The notes beneath the pieces were generated by a model that was given only the letters and a program-made list of their open reading frames with translations, had not been told where the DNA came from and made no database searches. DNA of 64,000 bases, from contig NC_080176.1 in the NCBI RefSeq assembly GCF_950295315.1, forward strand, positions 37,716,189 through 37,780,188. The letters run 5' to 3'. How positions within the stretch are numbered: the stretch's first letter is position 1; every line of letters starts with the position of its first letter. This DNA comes from Erinaceus europaeus (Eukaryota > Chordata > Mammalia > Eulipotyphla > Erinaceidae). Both the position numbers and the translations under genes were made by a program. Below are positions 1-9,699 of the stretch, piece after piece.

Positions 1-533
1 TATACTACAATCTACAGTCCACTGAAATTAACTTTGTGGGTCTCAATTTTCTCCATTATAATAAGAATGCTGATGTTTCATCTAGTTTTTAAGTTTCTAG
101 CCTGTCTCATTTAATTCTAGAAAGACTGTCTTGGTCATCTTCATGCTCTTTAAAACATGTCACCCATTCCCCATTGTCCTGTTTTAAGTGACAGAAATGA
201 AAAATTAACTTGCACAAAGGGTTCACAATTTTGTGCAAAAAAAAATAATTGGATGAGTACTCAAAACTAGGAGATGCAGACTTTAAATCATCAACTCTGC
301 AGTTCTTTTCTTTAGCAAAATGTTTGAATTCTCCCTAAGGACAAGCATTCCTTCAAAGGGAGGCCTGAAGACACAGGCTTTAGAGAATTTTGATTACTTG
401 GGAAAAAGAAAACATCCTATTGTTATTAAAGCTTAACTTTCTGTGAAATGTCTCTTTGCTACTTTGGTGTTTTTCTCCATCTCTATTCTGTGCAGGAATA
501 GTAAAACCCATGGCACAGAACCTATGACTTGGC

Positions 534-534
<1 letters not shown>

Positions 535-578
<44 letters not shown>
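535..578. repeat. (TTA)n microsatellite
   Basis: About 14 uninterrupted TTA units. Confidence 0.97.
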
Positions 579-888
579 TCTATGATGGCTAGTTTCTGAA
601 ACCAGCAGAAAGTGTCCCTACCCTTATTTCTACTTAAAGTAGACCAAACTATGCAAAATTACACACTCAGGACAAGAATCTAGTTAGTGTATGAATGTGC
701 AATATTGGCATGACTGGGACAGCACTACAACACATTCTTTTGAGAAACAAGATTATCTTTGTATATTCACATAGGAACTACTGATGAGTTCTGGAAGAAA
801 GCATGTTAAAGCTCCAATGCACACCTAACAAACTTGGTCTCTAGTGTTCATTTTCAGGCCACTAAAAAGCTATTTAAAGTTCTTTGCT

Positions 889-1044
889 TTTTTTTTTTAT
901 TTTAAGATTTTGTTTGTTAATGAGAAAGATAGTAGGAGAGAAAGAACCAGGTATCACTCTGGTACATATGCTGCTGGACATTAAACTCAGGACCTCATGC
1001 TTGAGAGTCCAATGCTTTAACCAGTGTGCCACCTCCTGGACCAC
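889..1044 (-). mobile_element. short tRNA-type SINE
   Basis: Reverse orientation: poly-T, then AGAAAGATAG..., CCAGGTATCACTCTGGTAC, and a box-B-like TTAAACTCAGGACC, ending GCCACCTCCTGGACC. It is flanked by the duplication AGTTCTTTGCTTT (878-890 and 1045-1057). The same family appears at 8414, 12887, 24004 and 49041. Confidence 0.85.
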
Positions 1045-1140
1045 AGTTCTTTGCTTTCTTAATGCAAAAATTTATCAGAAAAAATTCTCAATGGCCTTTC
1101 TGCTTATGTGATATACTTGAAAATGTGATGAAAGTAAAGG

Positions 1141-1291
1141 AGTTGGGCTGGGGAGATAGTTTTCTGGTTTTGCAAAAGACTTTCATGCATGAGCCTCCAA
1201 TGTCCCTGATTCAAGTCCCAGCACCATCATAATCCATTGCTCAGCAGTTATCTGTATCTCCCTTATAAAAATAAAAGACATTTTTTAAAAA
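1141..1291 (+). mobile_element. short SINE, GGGCTGGGGAGATAG type
   Basis: Head GGGCTGGGGAGATAG, box-B-like TGATTCAAGTCCCAGCACC, A-rich tail. The likely target duplication is AAAGTAAAG. The same family recurs at 17192, 29838, 30465, 42146 and 61853. Confidence 0.75.
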
Positions 1292-2324
1292 GTAAAGTAA
1301 TTCATTAGAAATGTAGTTTGAAGCCGGGTTTCCTGCAAATGAAAAATATCCAAGTTAACAAATACTTTCAGCAGAAATCATAGTAAAGCAATATGATTCT
1401 GCCCAAATGATTAATAAAAATGATTCTGATTACAAGTCTCAGGCTTAGTAGCTGTGCTCCTGCACACAAACCCTGAATGAAGTTCAGCCTTGGGTTTCCT
1501 CCTGTACAGCCAAGGGGATTCTGGGTAAGAGATTTTTTTTTAAACTATTTCACATAGTTCTAGGGAGCCAGGGCATGTTCAGGGTTGAAGAAGTTAAGAA
1601 GTGGCCAAGAGCCTTCCTTTATTCAGCCACAATAATTACGGTTCCAAGTGTTCTTGACTTTCTCATTCTTTATGCGTTAATTGACAAAAATGCTATGCTA
1701 CCTACTTACCGATGCTAACAAGTCAAAAGACACCAGGCTAGTTAATATCTAAGGTTATTCTAATAAGTCTCTTTCTCAATATGTGGAAGGGATACCAGAA
1801 TGTCTACTTGCAAAATCATGCCTCTATCTGAGTTAAAAACGACTTTTAACCTGCCACAGGGAGTGAACTCAGGACCTAGTGCCTGTGTGACACTGGAGAG
1901 GAGCTTCCCAAGGCCCAATTTCTTTACTCTTTTTTTTATTTGAGGTGGGGAGAAAGAAGGTGAGAGAGAGGGGAAGAGACAGGTGACAGAGGAGGATATC
2001 TTAACATGAAGAACAGATACCTGATGATCTATCTCACTTGTAGGTAGAGATTAAGAAATAAGAAAAAAGAAGAAACAGTGAAATTTGAATTGGGCATGGT
2101 TTGTGTCAGCAATGGCAAGGACTCTGGGTGGGGAGGAAAGGCTGAAGGGCATAGAGAACACTGGGGAATTAGTGCATGACAGTTGAGAAAGGCTAAGTTG
2201 GTCGTGGGAGTGTTGTGTGAACTTCAATCATGGGGAAATGGATTATTCACATGTGACAACCATCTTGTAGACCATTATTTCCTTCATAAAATAATTTTAA
2301 GGGGGAAGAAATAAATCAACTGTT

Positions 2325-2745
2325 TTATCATCCCTGGAATTTTCTCTATACTACTTACATGATACTTCCATGTGGTCTCAGAGTTCAAACCCCAGAACCT
2401 TGTGTATGAGTGAGATCATCCCATATTCATCCTTCTCTTTGACTTATCTCACTTAACATGATTCCTTCAAGCTCCATCCAATATGGACTGAAAATGGTGA
2501 AACCACCATTTTTAATAGCTGAGTTGTATTCCATTGTGTCTACTACAACTGGCTCAGCCATTCACCTGTTGTTGGGTACCTGGGTTGCTTCTAGGTTTTG
2601 GCTATTACAAATTGTGCTTTTTGGATGAGTGTGTTTAATTTCTCTGGATATATCCCCAAGAGAGTAATTGTAGGATCATAGGTCAATTTCTAGCCTGTGA
2701 GAGTTCTCTAGATTGCTCTCCACAGGGGCTGGACTATCTTATATT
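2325..2745 (-). mobile_element. LINE-1 fragment, ORF2 3' end
   Basis: Reads on the minus strand through the conserved L1 ORF2 C-terminus: GGATATATCC, CACAATTTGTAATAGCC, AGGTACCC, the TACTACTCAGCTATTAAAAA equivalent with mutations, and a GATCTTGAAGGAATCATG-like segment. It is heavily mutated, with no open frame left. It is in sense orientation with OSBPL1A, unlike most L1 here. Confidence 0.85.
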
Positions 2746-2911
2746 TATGTGGGACTATTTTAACCTTAATACCAAATACTCATTTCTGTCACTTGTCTCT
2801 TATCTTAAAATAATGTTACCCTCAGGTATTGGGAACAACTTGTTTGGTCTCTCAGCGAGTCTGATAGCCTTGTTTTACCTGCTTAGCCTAAGTCTAAAAA
2901 AAGCAACGAAC

Positions 2912-3002
2912 CTTGTCTTCCAGTCTTCTTCTGACTTGGACCTGTTTTTGCGAGCTGCTCTTTGTTTTTCCTCAAGTCTTTTCTTCTCTTCACTAGCTTG
3001 AT
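2912..3002 (-). CDS. OSBPL1A: OSBPL1A penultimate coding exon: basic EKQRAAR helix
   Basis: 91 nt, ORP1S residues 375-403 plus two bases of Arg404. It reads QASEEKKRLEEKQRAARKNR and then SKSEEDWKT. The acceptor is CTTATTTCAG. The donor is AAG/gttcgt, which is GT but far from consensus. The Glu/Lys/Arg helix is the C-terminal PI4P-contacting element of the ORD. The final exon (about 33 residues, Trp/Tyr-rich in human) was searched for in 1-2911 and not found. Confidence 0.94.
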
Positions 3003-3555
3003 CTGAAATAAGAACAGCAACGAAAGACAGTTATTCTTCAAGTAGAAAGAAAACTGCCAAGCACAGTACTAAACACAAGAATCCTATGGAGAAGCACCAT
3101 CCACTTGTATTTTCATAGACACAGAATAGCTAGAAACATCACACATTTTCTCAGAAGCGAATTAGGCATCCAATCTCCATCTCTTTCTATAGCTAGGCAT
3201 TTCTCAAAAAGAACCTGAGAACTCTTCAGGCCCAAAGGAGTCCTGTTAAAACACTTCAATGAGTAACAGGGTGGAAAACCATAATGAATGTGCTATTTTT
3301 CTGAATTCTTAGTAAGAAGACCCAAAGTTCCTTATAATTCCATTCAGTCACTGACCATATTTAGTATATTAAGTTATCAAGGAATATCATCAAATACTGA
3401 ATATGAGCAACATCTACTTTATATTTCTAAATCGTAAACCAAAGTTGCCGAACTTAAATTTAATTTTAATTCAAAAATAATCCAAGAAAGACTACCAGTC
3501 ACCATCATTCCAAAGAAGTCAACCTTTACTGAAAGTAGCATCAGATGTTAGGTAC
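3003..3555 (-). other. OSBPL1A intron, 553 nt
   Basis: Unique AT-rich intron with no recognisable repeat. Confidence 0.85.
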
Positions 3556-3679
3556 CTATTTCTCCATTTTCCATGGCTCGTATGTCAGGCCGTAACCTGC
3601 AGTCTGTCTTAGGAATCACACTCTCCATTTCCTTGTCTACTTCATTCAAAACCATAGCAAAGCTTGTAAAATTATACAT
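3556..3679 (-). CDS. OSBPL1A: OSBPL1A exon: ORD C-terminal helices
   Basis: 124 nt, ORP1S residues 333-373 plus the first base of Asp374. It reads MYNFTSFAMVLNEVDK, then the PKTDCRLRPDIRAME helix and NGEI. The acceptor is CTTTCAG and the donor TAG/gtacct. TDCRLRPD is a conserved C-terminal ORP motif. The phase agrees with the next exon, which starts with the last two bases of Asp. Confidence 0.96.
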
Positions 3680-4680
3680 CTGAAAGAAGCGAAATACTTA
3701 AATTAGTGTTATACTATTATACCAGAGCATAATGCAAGATAAAAATCTCTACAGGTAGTACAGGACAGATTGGACAATAAGCCACTGTCTGTGTGTGGGA
3801 ATGATTGGGAATAAGGGTCAGCCTTTCTCAGGTCACACATCTAAAAGACTTTAGTGAAATTCCTATCCCTTATGGGAATCTTCCTCAAAGAAATCTTGAA
3901 GCAGTCTTTACAGAAAAAAATACCCCCCCATAAACTCTAAGTAAAATCAATATTATTTTCTCTTCATTAGAATCATTACTTGTTGGAGCTGAGGAAGCTT
4001 ATACTGCATACTCTGTATCGTCTTGTATTATAAGTAATTTTATCCTAAAGGAATAACTAACTAAACTCCCCTCCCAAACCCATTCCGACACATCTTCCCC
4101 TGCCATGAGGCAGCCAGGCAAGGATGGCATGAATGAACTAGTTTCAGGTGAGAAGGAAAACAGGTATACTGAAGCAGCAGTGGGGCCAATGAGGAGCAAT
4201 AACATTCCAATAACATTCCTTGCTTGCTTCTCCATCTCACATGAACTGACTTGACTGGCTTTGCATGTTTGGAGGAAAAGAACATTATCCCAAATAGGCT
4301 GGGAGAAAGTTTAAACCTGTTAGACAAAGAAGGGGCAACTGGAAAGGGGCAAGAGACGGTCTCATGGTTATTTATTTTCATATAAATAAAAAGGGCTACA
4401 GAGGTAGCTCACTGCTGTCTGTGTGGCTTAGCTCTGAACTCAGGCACCACAGAAGGGTGCCACCCCACTGGAAGAAGCTTCATGGCTGCAGTGTCTCTTT
4501 TCTGTATATTTGAGTGGAAAAGAAAGTCAACCTGGAGTGGTGAAATCACCTATGTGTCTGGGACCAGCTTTGCAATAAATCTGAAAAAGCTGGTCCAGGA
4601 GAAGTAAGGTCCTGAAGCTGCAAAAATACTATTTCTGGAAAGCTGAGAGAGTACAGTCACATTCAGCAACCCACTCTCAC
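3680..4680 (-). other. OSBPL1A intron, 1001 nt
   Basis: Mostly unique. An old SINE-like segment lies at about 4385-4560 (tRNA-like head, GAAGCTTCATGG core). The 78- and 106-codon minus-strand frames around 4000-4380 overlap each other in different registers and have no family features. Confidence 0.7.
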
Positions 4681-4797
4681 CTGGGCAGAATTAGGGGGTC
4701 TTGGGGCTATTCGCCATAAAAGAACACTTCCAGGGATAACACACACACTTTCCGAGTCTGGCATTGGCATCTCATCCGATTCCTCAGAATTGCTCAC
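4681..4797 (-). CDS. OSBPL1A: OSBPL1A exon: ORD SVLLWRIAPRPPNS
   Basis: 117 nt, 39 codons, phase 0 at both ends, ORP1S residues 294-332. It begins VSNSEESDEMPMPDSES and ends LLWRIAPRPPNSAQ. The acceptor is CCTTGTAG and the donor CAG/gtgaga. The acidic first half is a variable loop; I recall slightly different residues here in human. The LWR...PRP half is the conserved C-terminal ORD segment. Confidence 0.95.
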
Positions 4798-5283
4798 CTA
4801 CAAGGAAAAGTGAATGAGATAAAAATACTTCAAGATGAAATACTTACACGCTGTGAGATAAACCTCCATTTTTGTATGCTATTAGGATGTGAACTGGACG
4901 AGGGTCTACAAACCTTGAGCTTTCTCATTCTCAGACCTTTGCCTTTTTTGCCAGTGCAGGAAGTCAATAAAGACTTGTTGACTGTCTATGAGCTTTGAGT
5001 ACTGTGAGGTGTACATGCCCGATCAGTTAGTGCTATTTTCATTCAGGGCATTATCACCTACACTAGAATCTAATAGAACTCTAGTTCTATTAAAGCCTTT
5101 TTTAAGCCTTTTTAAAAGATACACTCTAATTTGAGGATTTATTAGACCATTATGAGGACAATAGATTAATTTCTTAGGGCAGTTGGCTAAATTCATCAAT
5201 GAAGCAAAATCAGTAAAGATCCTGAAAGAACAACAAAAAGAAAACTTAAACCAATGTTTGGGAGCAGGGAGCTAGTCAGCCAA

Positions 5284-5530
5284 TGTAGGTTAGGAGCTGG
5301 GAGACAGTTCACTTAGTAGAACATGCCCATTACCATGTGTAAGTATCTCCCTATGTCTGGGCCTGGGCACTGTAGATGATGTGGGTGATGTGCATCTCTC
5401 CAAAATAAAAAAATGAAAAAAATGGCTTGGGGAGGCTACTCAGCAGTGCTGTTACAAATGTTTGAGGTCCTGGGTTAATTCCCACATGCGACAGAAAATT
5501 TGCTAGGTTAAAAGGAGATGCAGATTTCCT
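5284..5530 (+). mobile_element. two degraded short SINEs in tandem
   Basis: Two tRNA-like heads (GAGCTGGGAGACAGTTCAC near 5290 and GGCTTGGGGAGGCTACTCAG near 5425), the first with an A-rich tail and the second with a GGTCCTGGGTTAATTCCC box-B-like stretch. Confidence 0.5.
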
Positions 5531-5590
5531 TCAATGACTTCCATGTACCAGAGCTATGCTAGGGGCTCTCTGTACTTGTAGTGTCCTAAG

Positions 5591-5591
<1 letters not shown>

Positions 5592-5664
<73 letters not shown>
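5592..5664. repeat. (CA)n microsatellite
   Basis: About 36 perfect CA units; a likely polymorphic marker. Confidence 0.98.
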
Positions 5665-5668
<4 letters not shown>

Positions 5669-5842
5669 AAGTCTGGAAGGTGAAGTAATATGTGACTAAA
5701 GTCACACAGTTATCAAATTATTTTAAGATTTAGTAGTAAAGTGGTAACAATAGTGATGATTACAAACTCCCCATGATACTCAAACATGCTCAGTAAGATT
5801 AGACATCTTTGGAAGCTAGATGTACATAGAAAAGTGACGAGG

Positions 5843-6138
5843 GAGTTGGGCGGTAGTGCATTAGGTTAAGTGCATGTGGTGCGAAGCACAAGGACCGGTG
5901 GAGTAAGAATCCAGGTTTGAGCTCCTCGGCTCCCCACCTGCAGGGGAGTCACTTCACAAGTGGTGAAGCAGGTCTGCGGGTGTCAATCTTTCTCTCCCTA
6001 CTCTGTCTTCCCCTCCTCTCTCCATTTCTCTCTGTCCTAACAATGACGACATCAATAACAACAATAACTACAACAACAATAAAACAACAGCAACAAAAGG
6101 GAAAATTTTTAAAAATTAAAAAAGAAAGGAAGGAAGAA
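5843..6138 (+). mobile_element. hedgehog tRNA-derived SINE (ERI type), short form
   Basis: Head GAGTTGGGCGGTAGTGCATT, degraded box B, CACCTGCAGGGGAGTCAC core, pyrimidine-rich region, then a CAA-rich stretch ending GCAACAAAAGGGAAAA. Target duplication AGAAAAGTGAYGAGG at 5828-5842 and 6139-6153. Confidence 0.93.
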
Positions 6139-6434
6139 AGAAAAGTGATGAGGCAAGAAGAATTGTGCCTCTCCTCACAGGACAAGACCAACTCTTTCCC
6201 CAAACTCTGGAACATTTTTTTCCAGCACCATCAGTTTCAGAGCTAAAGAAGTGTCAGTGCACCTCCCAGAATGAAAGAAAAGCAGACAGAGAACATGAGA
6301 TGTATGGAGAACTATATAGCTATAAAAGAAGGGAAACAGAAAGGTTGGAAGAAGACAACCACAAGCAACTAGCCTCATCATGTAATAAACCGTCTTTTCA
6401 CCTATAAACTCGATTTACAAAGAAAAATCACTTG

Positions 6435-6620
6435 AGCTGCTGATGCAGCGCACGTGGACAGCATGCTACTTGGCCGTGTGGGAGTCGCACGCGAGCCCTG
6501 CCCCCAGTGCAGGGAAGAAGTAAGGGTGCCATGCTCACGTTCACCTGCATTCTATCTCTACCTCTCTGACTCTTGGGTCTCTATCTAGGCATACATAAAT
6601 AAATACAAACTAAAAATAAC
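6435..6620 (+). mobile_element. SINE-like, CpG-rich tRNA-type head
   Basis: A local GC-rich head (GCAGCGCACGTGGACAGC), a box-B-like GCGAGCCCTGCCCC, a pyrimidine tract and an A-rich tail. It is a distinct variant; the family is not named. Confidence 0.55.
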
Positions 6621-6889
6621 TCGAGTGCTTTGTTGTTGCTGGTTTTTTTTCCAGGAAAGTAGGGCTTCTTAAATTTCAAGTTTTAAGTATGCAAAAAAAA
6701 AAAATCATTAATGAGGCCCAGAGTGTGAGGTCTGAGCTGAGTCCAGGGCCTGCAAGCTAGTAAGATGGGGCTCAGGCCCACAGATGACCAAAATACTTTG
6801 TGCAGAAAGGAACACAGTGGTGTAGACTCTGAACAGATACAATTCTCAGCCCTCTAAGTCAGTTAACTCATTTCACAAGCAGATGCTTA

Positions 6890-7217
6890 TTTATTTATTT
6901 ATTTATTTTGCCTCCAGGGTTATTGCTGGGGCTCAGTGCCTGCACCAGGAATCCACTGCTCCTGGAGGCCATTTACCCTTGTTGTTGTAGCCTTGTTGTT
7001 ATTGTTGATGCCATTCGTTGTTGGATAAGACAGAGAGAAATGGAGAGAGGAGGGGAAGACAGAGAGGGAGAAAGACAGACACCTGCAGACCTGCTTCACC
7101 GCCTGAGAAGTGACTCCCCTACAGGTGGGGAGCCGGGGACTCTAACCGGGATCCTTATGCTAGTCCTTGCACTTTGTGCCACATGCACTTAATACGCTGT
7201 GCCACCACCCTACCCCC
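6890..7217 (-). mobile_element. hedgehog ERI SINE, long form
   Basis: Reverse orientation, with the extra 3' module (CCTCCAGG...TCCTGGAGGCC) next to the tail. Target duplication AGCAGATGCT before and after (second copy at 7218-7227). Confidence 0.92.
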
Positions 7218-7545
7218 AGCAGATGCTATTTTTATCTCTTCTTTAGAAATGGTGAGGCTTCAGGAAGGTGATAAATCTGCTTAACGATGCCCCATTCACA
7301 AATGGTAGAGGGACAATTCTAACCCTGAATCTGTGACCCAAACCCTCAAGTCAGTTACTAGAAAGTAAGTAGTTCTCAAATAGTTCCTGTCCACACAGCT
7401 GCAATATTTCTTGAGGTCTTAGCTCTTTTGCCTACAGGAAAGGGACAGGATAATACCAAACGTTAAAGCCTCCCTGGGGGCCTTTGAGAAGGAGCTGTGT
7501 GTCCTCATATATGGAACAGAATATTCAAAAGGAAGCAAGCTCAAT

Positions 7546-7748
7546 CTAATGTGCAAGGACACAAGTCCCCAAACCCCACCTGCAGGGGAGGAACTTCATG
7601 AGTGGTGAAGTAGTGCAGCAGGTGTCTTTCTTCCCTCTTGATTTCTGTCTCTATCCAAAAAGAAAGAAGGGGGATGAGGGGGAAGGCCACCAGGATCTAC
7701 TGAGCACCAGTGGCAATAAAAAATAAAATAAAAAGTAAATAAATAAAT
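7546..7748 (+). mobile_element. short SINE, GTGCAAGGACxC type
   Basis: Box-B-proximal AAGGACACAAGTCCCC, CACCTGCAGGGGAGGAACTTC core, TGAAGTAGTGCAGCAGGTG, A-rich tail; head missing. Possible duplication TCAATCT on both sides. Confidence 0.7.
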
Positions 7749-8071
7749 TCAATCTGAGATGAAAAGCAATCCAACAATGGCTACTTTAACCTGAATGATG
7801 TGAATTTCAGTGATCTAGTTGTCAGGACTAGGGTAAGAAAGCTACTGGTTAGCATGAACCTGCAGGAGATACTTTTGGAGGGCATTTATATGATTTCAAC
7901 ATCTATTCCACATGAAAGGGGAAAAGAATGTATTTTCCTCAGATGTGATTTATTTTGCTAAAGCTTCACAAATTCAACCAGGTCCGTGTATAACTGCACA
8001 GCTACAAAAGTGGCACAGACTCATAATTCTAGACAACATATGTGCTAGATGGTTCATTGAAAAGATTCAGT

Positions 8072-8404
8072 GGCTTGGATGGACCTTGAAAATTTCATGT
8101 TGTAAAATAAGTCAGAAACAGAAGGATGAATATGGTATAATCTCACTCTCAGGCAGAAGTTGAAAAACAAGATCAGAAAAGAAAACACAAGTAGAACCTG
8201 AATTGGAATTGGCGTATTGCACCAAAGTAAAAGACTCTGGGGTGGGTGGGTGGGGAGAATACAGTCCATGGAGGATGATAGAGGACCTAGTGGGGGTTGT
8301 ATTGTTATATGGGAAACTGGGAAATGTTATGCATGTAAAAACTACTGTATTTACTGTTGAATGTAAAATATTAATTCCCCAGTAAAGAAATAAAAAAAAA
8401 AAAG
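8072..8404 (+). mobile_element. LINE-1 3' end with 3' UTR
   Basis: Ends of ORF2 (AAATAAGTCAGAAACAGAAG, the SQKQK..YGIISL segment), then the hedgehog L1 3' UTR landmarks: CACCAAAGTAAAAGACTCTG, GACCTAGTGGGGGTTG, TGTTATGCATGTA and the terminal ATTAATTCCCCAGTAAAG plus A tail. 5'-truncated. Confidence 0.9.
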
Positions 8405-8413
8405 AAAAGATTC

Positions 8414-8548
8414 TGTGGCAGTGACTTAAGAGGTGGCTCCATCACAGAGCATAAAAATTGTATGTGGGAGGTCCAGGGTTTGATCCCCAGTACCACATGT
8501 GCTAAAACAGACACATACTCTTCTCTCTCTAAATAATTTTTAAAGAAA
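8414..8548 (+). mobile_element. short tRNA-type SINE after L1 tail
   Basis: GTGGCAGTGACTTAAGAGG head, box-B-like GGTTTGATCCCCAG, TCTCTCTCT and an A-rich tail. Duplication AAAGATTCT at both ends. It inserted in the L1 A-tail region. Confidence 0.7.
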
Positions 8549-8589
8549 GATTCTAAGAGAAAAATTAAATACCTTTGGCACAGAGGAAA

Positions 8590-9412
8590 AGGGGCCAGGA
8601 GGTGATGGCCTTTTCCTCATGTTTATCACACATGGTTCCGTAGCCCCCATGTCCACTTGGTCGATTCCAAATTATATTCCTCCATGAGGATAATTTCTGG
8701 AACCATCTGTTCCACCCCGGTTCCATGGCAACATCGCCCCGCCAGATATTCGTCGGGATGCGGCATCATCTAAGTTCATTTCCCACGTCTACGCTCGACC
8801 GGACCTGCCAATATACGCGGATATCTTCGCCCACCCTGTCCAACGCTTGACGTCTCGTCACCCAATCTGGTTCCCTACGCCTACACTGAACTTCTCTGTT
8901 CCAGACTCTTGGAAACAGAGTTGGCAGTCAGCTGAGGTAAAGAACAAACACCTCATCACAGACCCCTGCAAGCGTCAACCCGGCTTTGACCTAGCACGTT
9001 ATGATTGGGCCCTCCTCAATCGCTATCGAACAGGCCATGGCCGGTGCGCCGCTATGTTCCACCGCTGGGGAGCCAGAGACGACCCGAATTGCCCCTGCGG
9101 CTCAGACAGACTATGACCCACATAGTCAACGACTGCCACCTCTCCAGATTCAAAGGAGGTCTCGAAACTTTACATCAGGCTCAACCTGACGCTGTTGACT
9201 GGCTACGGAAGAAGGGCAAACGCTAGAAGAATCACACAAAAGGACCTGGGTTCAAGTCTTTGGTCTCCACTTGTGGGGGCTAGGGAGGAGGAGGAGGGTT
9301 CTTCATGAGTAGTGGAGCCTTACTTTTGCTGTCTCTCTCTCCCTCCATATAATTTTCTGACTCTAACAGAAGGAAGAAAGCAAAGAAGCAAGGAAGGATT
9401 TAAAAAAAAAAA
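8590..9412 (+). mobile_element. short SINE split by the Vingi insertion
   Basis: The SINE head GGGGCCAGGAGGTGATGG (8590 on) is cut at 8632, and its box-B part GACCTGGGTTCAAGTC resumes at 9239. Joining the two at the single ATCACACA restores the usual order head, box B, core, A tail. The SINE is therefore older than the Vingi copy. Confidence 0.8.
8633..9230 (+). mobile_element. Vingi-type non-LTR retrotransposon, 5'-truncated 3' end
   Basis: 598 bp encoding the C-terminal part of the RT/Cys-His protein, nearly identical to the 3' end of the copy at 25690-27266. By eye about 14 substitutions, a 14-bp deletion after CCATGG and one lost base in the GGCTACAGAC of the Cys-His motif; both indels break the frame. 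It ends CGCTAGAAGA. Perfect 8-bp target duplication ATCACACA at 8625-8632 and 9231-9238. The protein is of the jockey/I-like superfamily, not L1. Confidence 0.92.
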
Positions 9413-9572
9413 AGTTCACCAGGAACTAAAATTTTCATGCACACACTGAGCCCAAGTTATAACTCTGATGGAAAAAAAAAAAGTCTGTGATTCAATGATA
9501 GGCCGGCTCCAAAAGATTTAGTACATAGCTAAGTCTGGTTATTTATTCAATACCACCTTCTGGGATGTTCAC

Positions 9573-9699
9573 CTGTTTGCTGTTTTTCTTCTCTTCCGTG
9601 TTTTTCTTGTCATTTTTTTTGTAAGCATCAAAAGTAGCAGGGTCAACACTGTATAAGCATTCAGTCCACTTTCCATAAAGGGCACAGAGCTTTTTTTTG
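9573..9699 (-). CDS. OSBPL1A: OSBPL1A exon: ORD GKWTECL and Lys-rich loop
   Basis: 127 nt, ORP1S residues 252-293. It reads KKKLCALYGKWTECLYSVDP, followed by a Lys/Asn/Glu-rich stretch ending NSKQ. The acceptor is TTTTGACAG and the donor CAG/gtgaac. LYGKW is another ORP hallmark; the charged tail is a surface loop that varies between species. A run of eight A at the exon start (AAAAAAAA) is slippage-prone, but the frame is intact. Confidence 0.95.

Larger units (their letters stand above)
1..2911 (-). other. last intron of OSBPL1A (partial)
   Basis: Intronic sequence between the 2912-3002 exon and the unseen terminal exon. It holds a (TTA)n tract, two short tRNA-type SINEs, a weak SINE-like purine-rich patch near 1920-2000 and a LINE-1 fragment at 2325-2745. 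The stretches 1-534, 579-877 and 1300-1900 show nothing I can name. Confidence 0.8.
4798..9572 (-). other. OSBPL1A intron, 4775 nt
   Basis: Repeat-rich intron: two degraded SINEs (5284-5530), (CA)n, two long hedgehog SINEs, further SINEs, a LINE-1 3' end, and a Vingi fragment nested in a SINE. 4798-5280, 5665-5827, 6155-6430, 7228-7545 and 7750-8070 show nothing further. Confidence 0.75.

Noticed and set aside
2747..3001. 84-codon plus-strand frame
   Set aside because: Antisense shadow of the OSBPL1A exon at 2912-3002.
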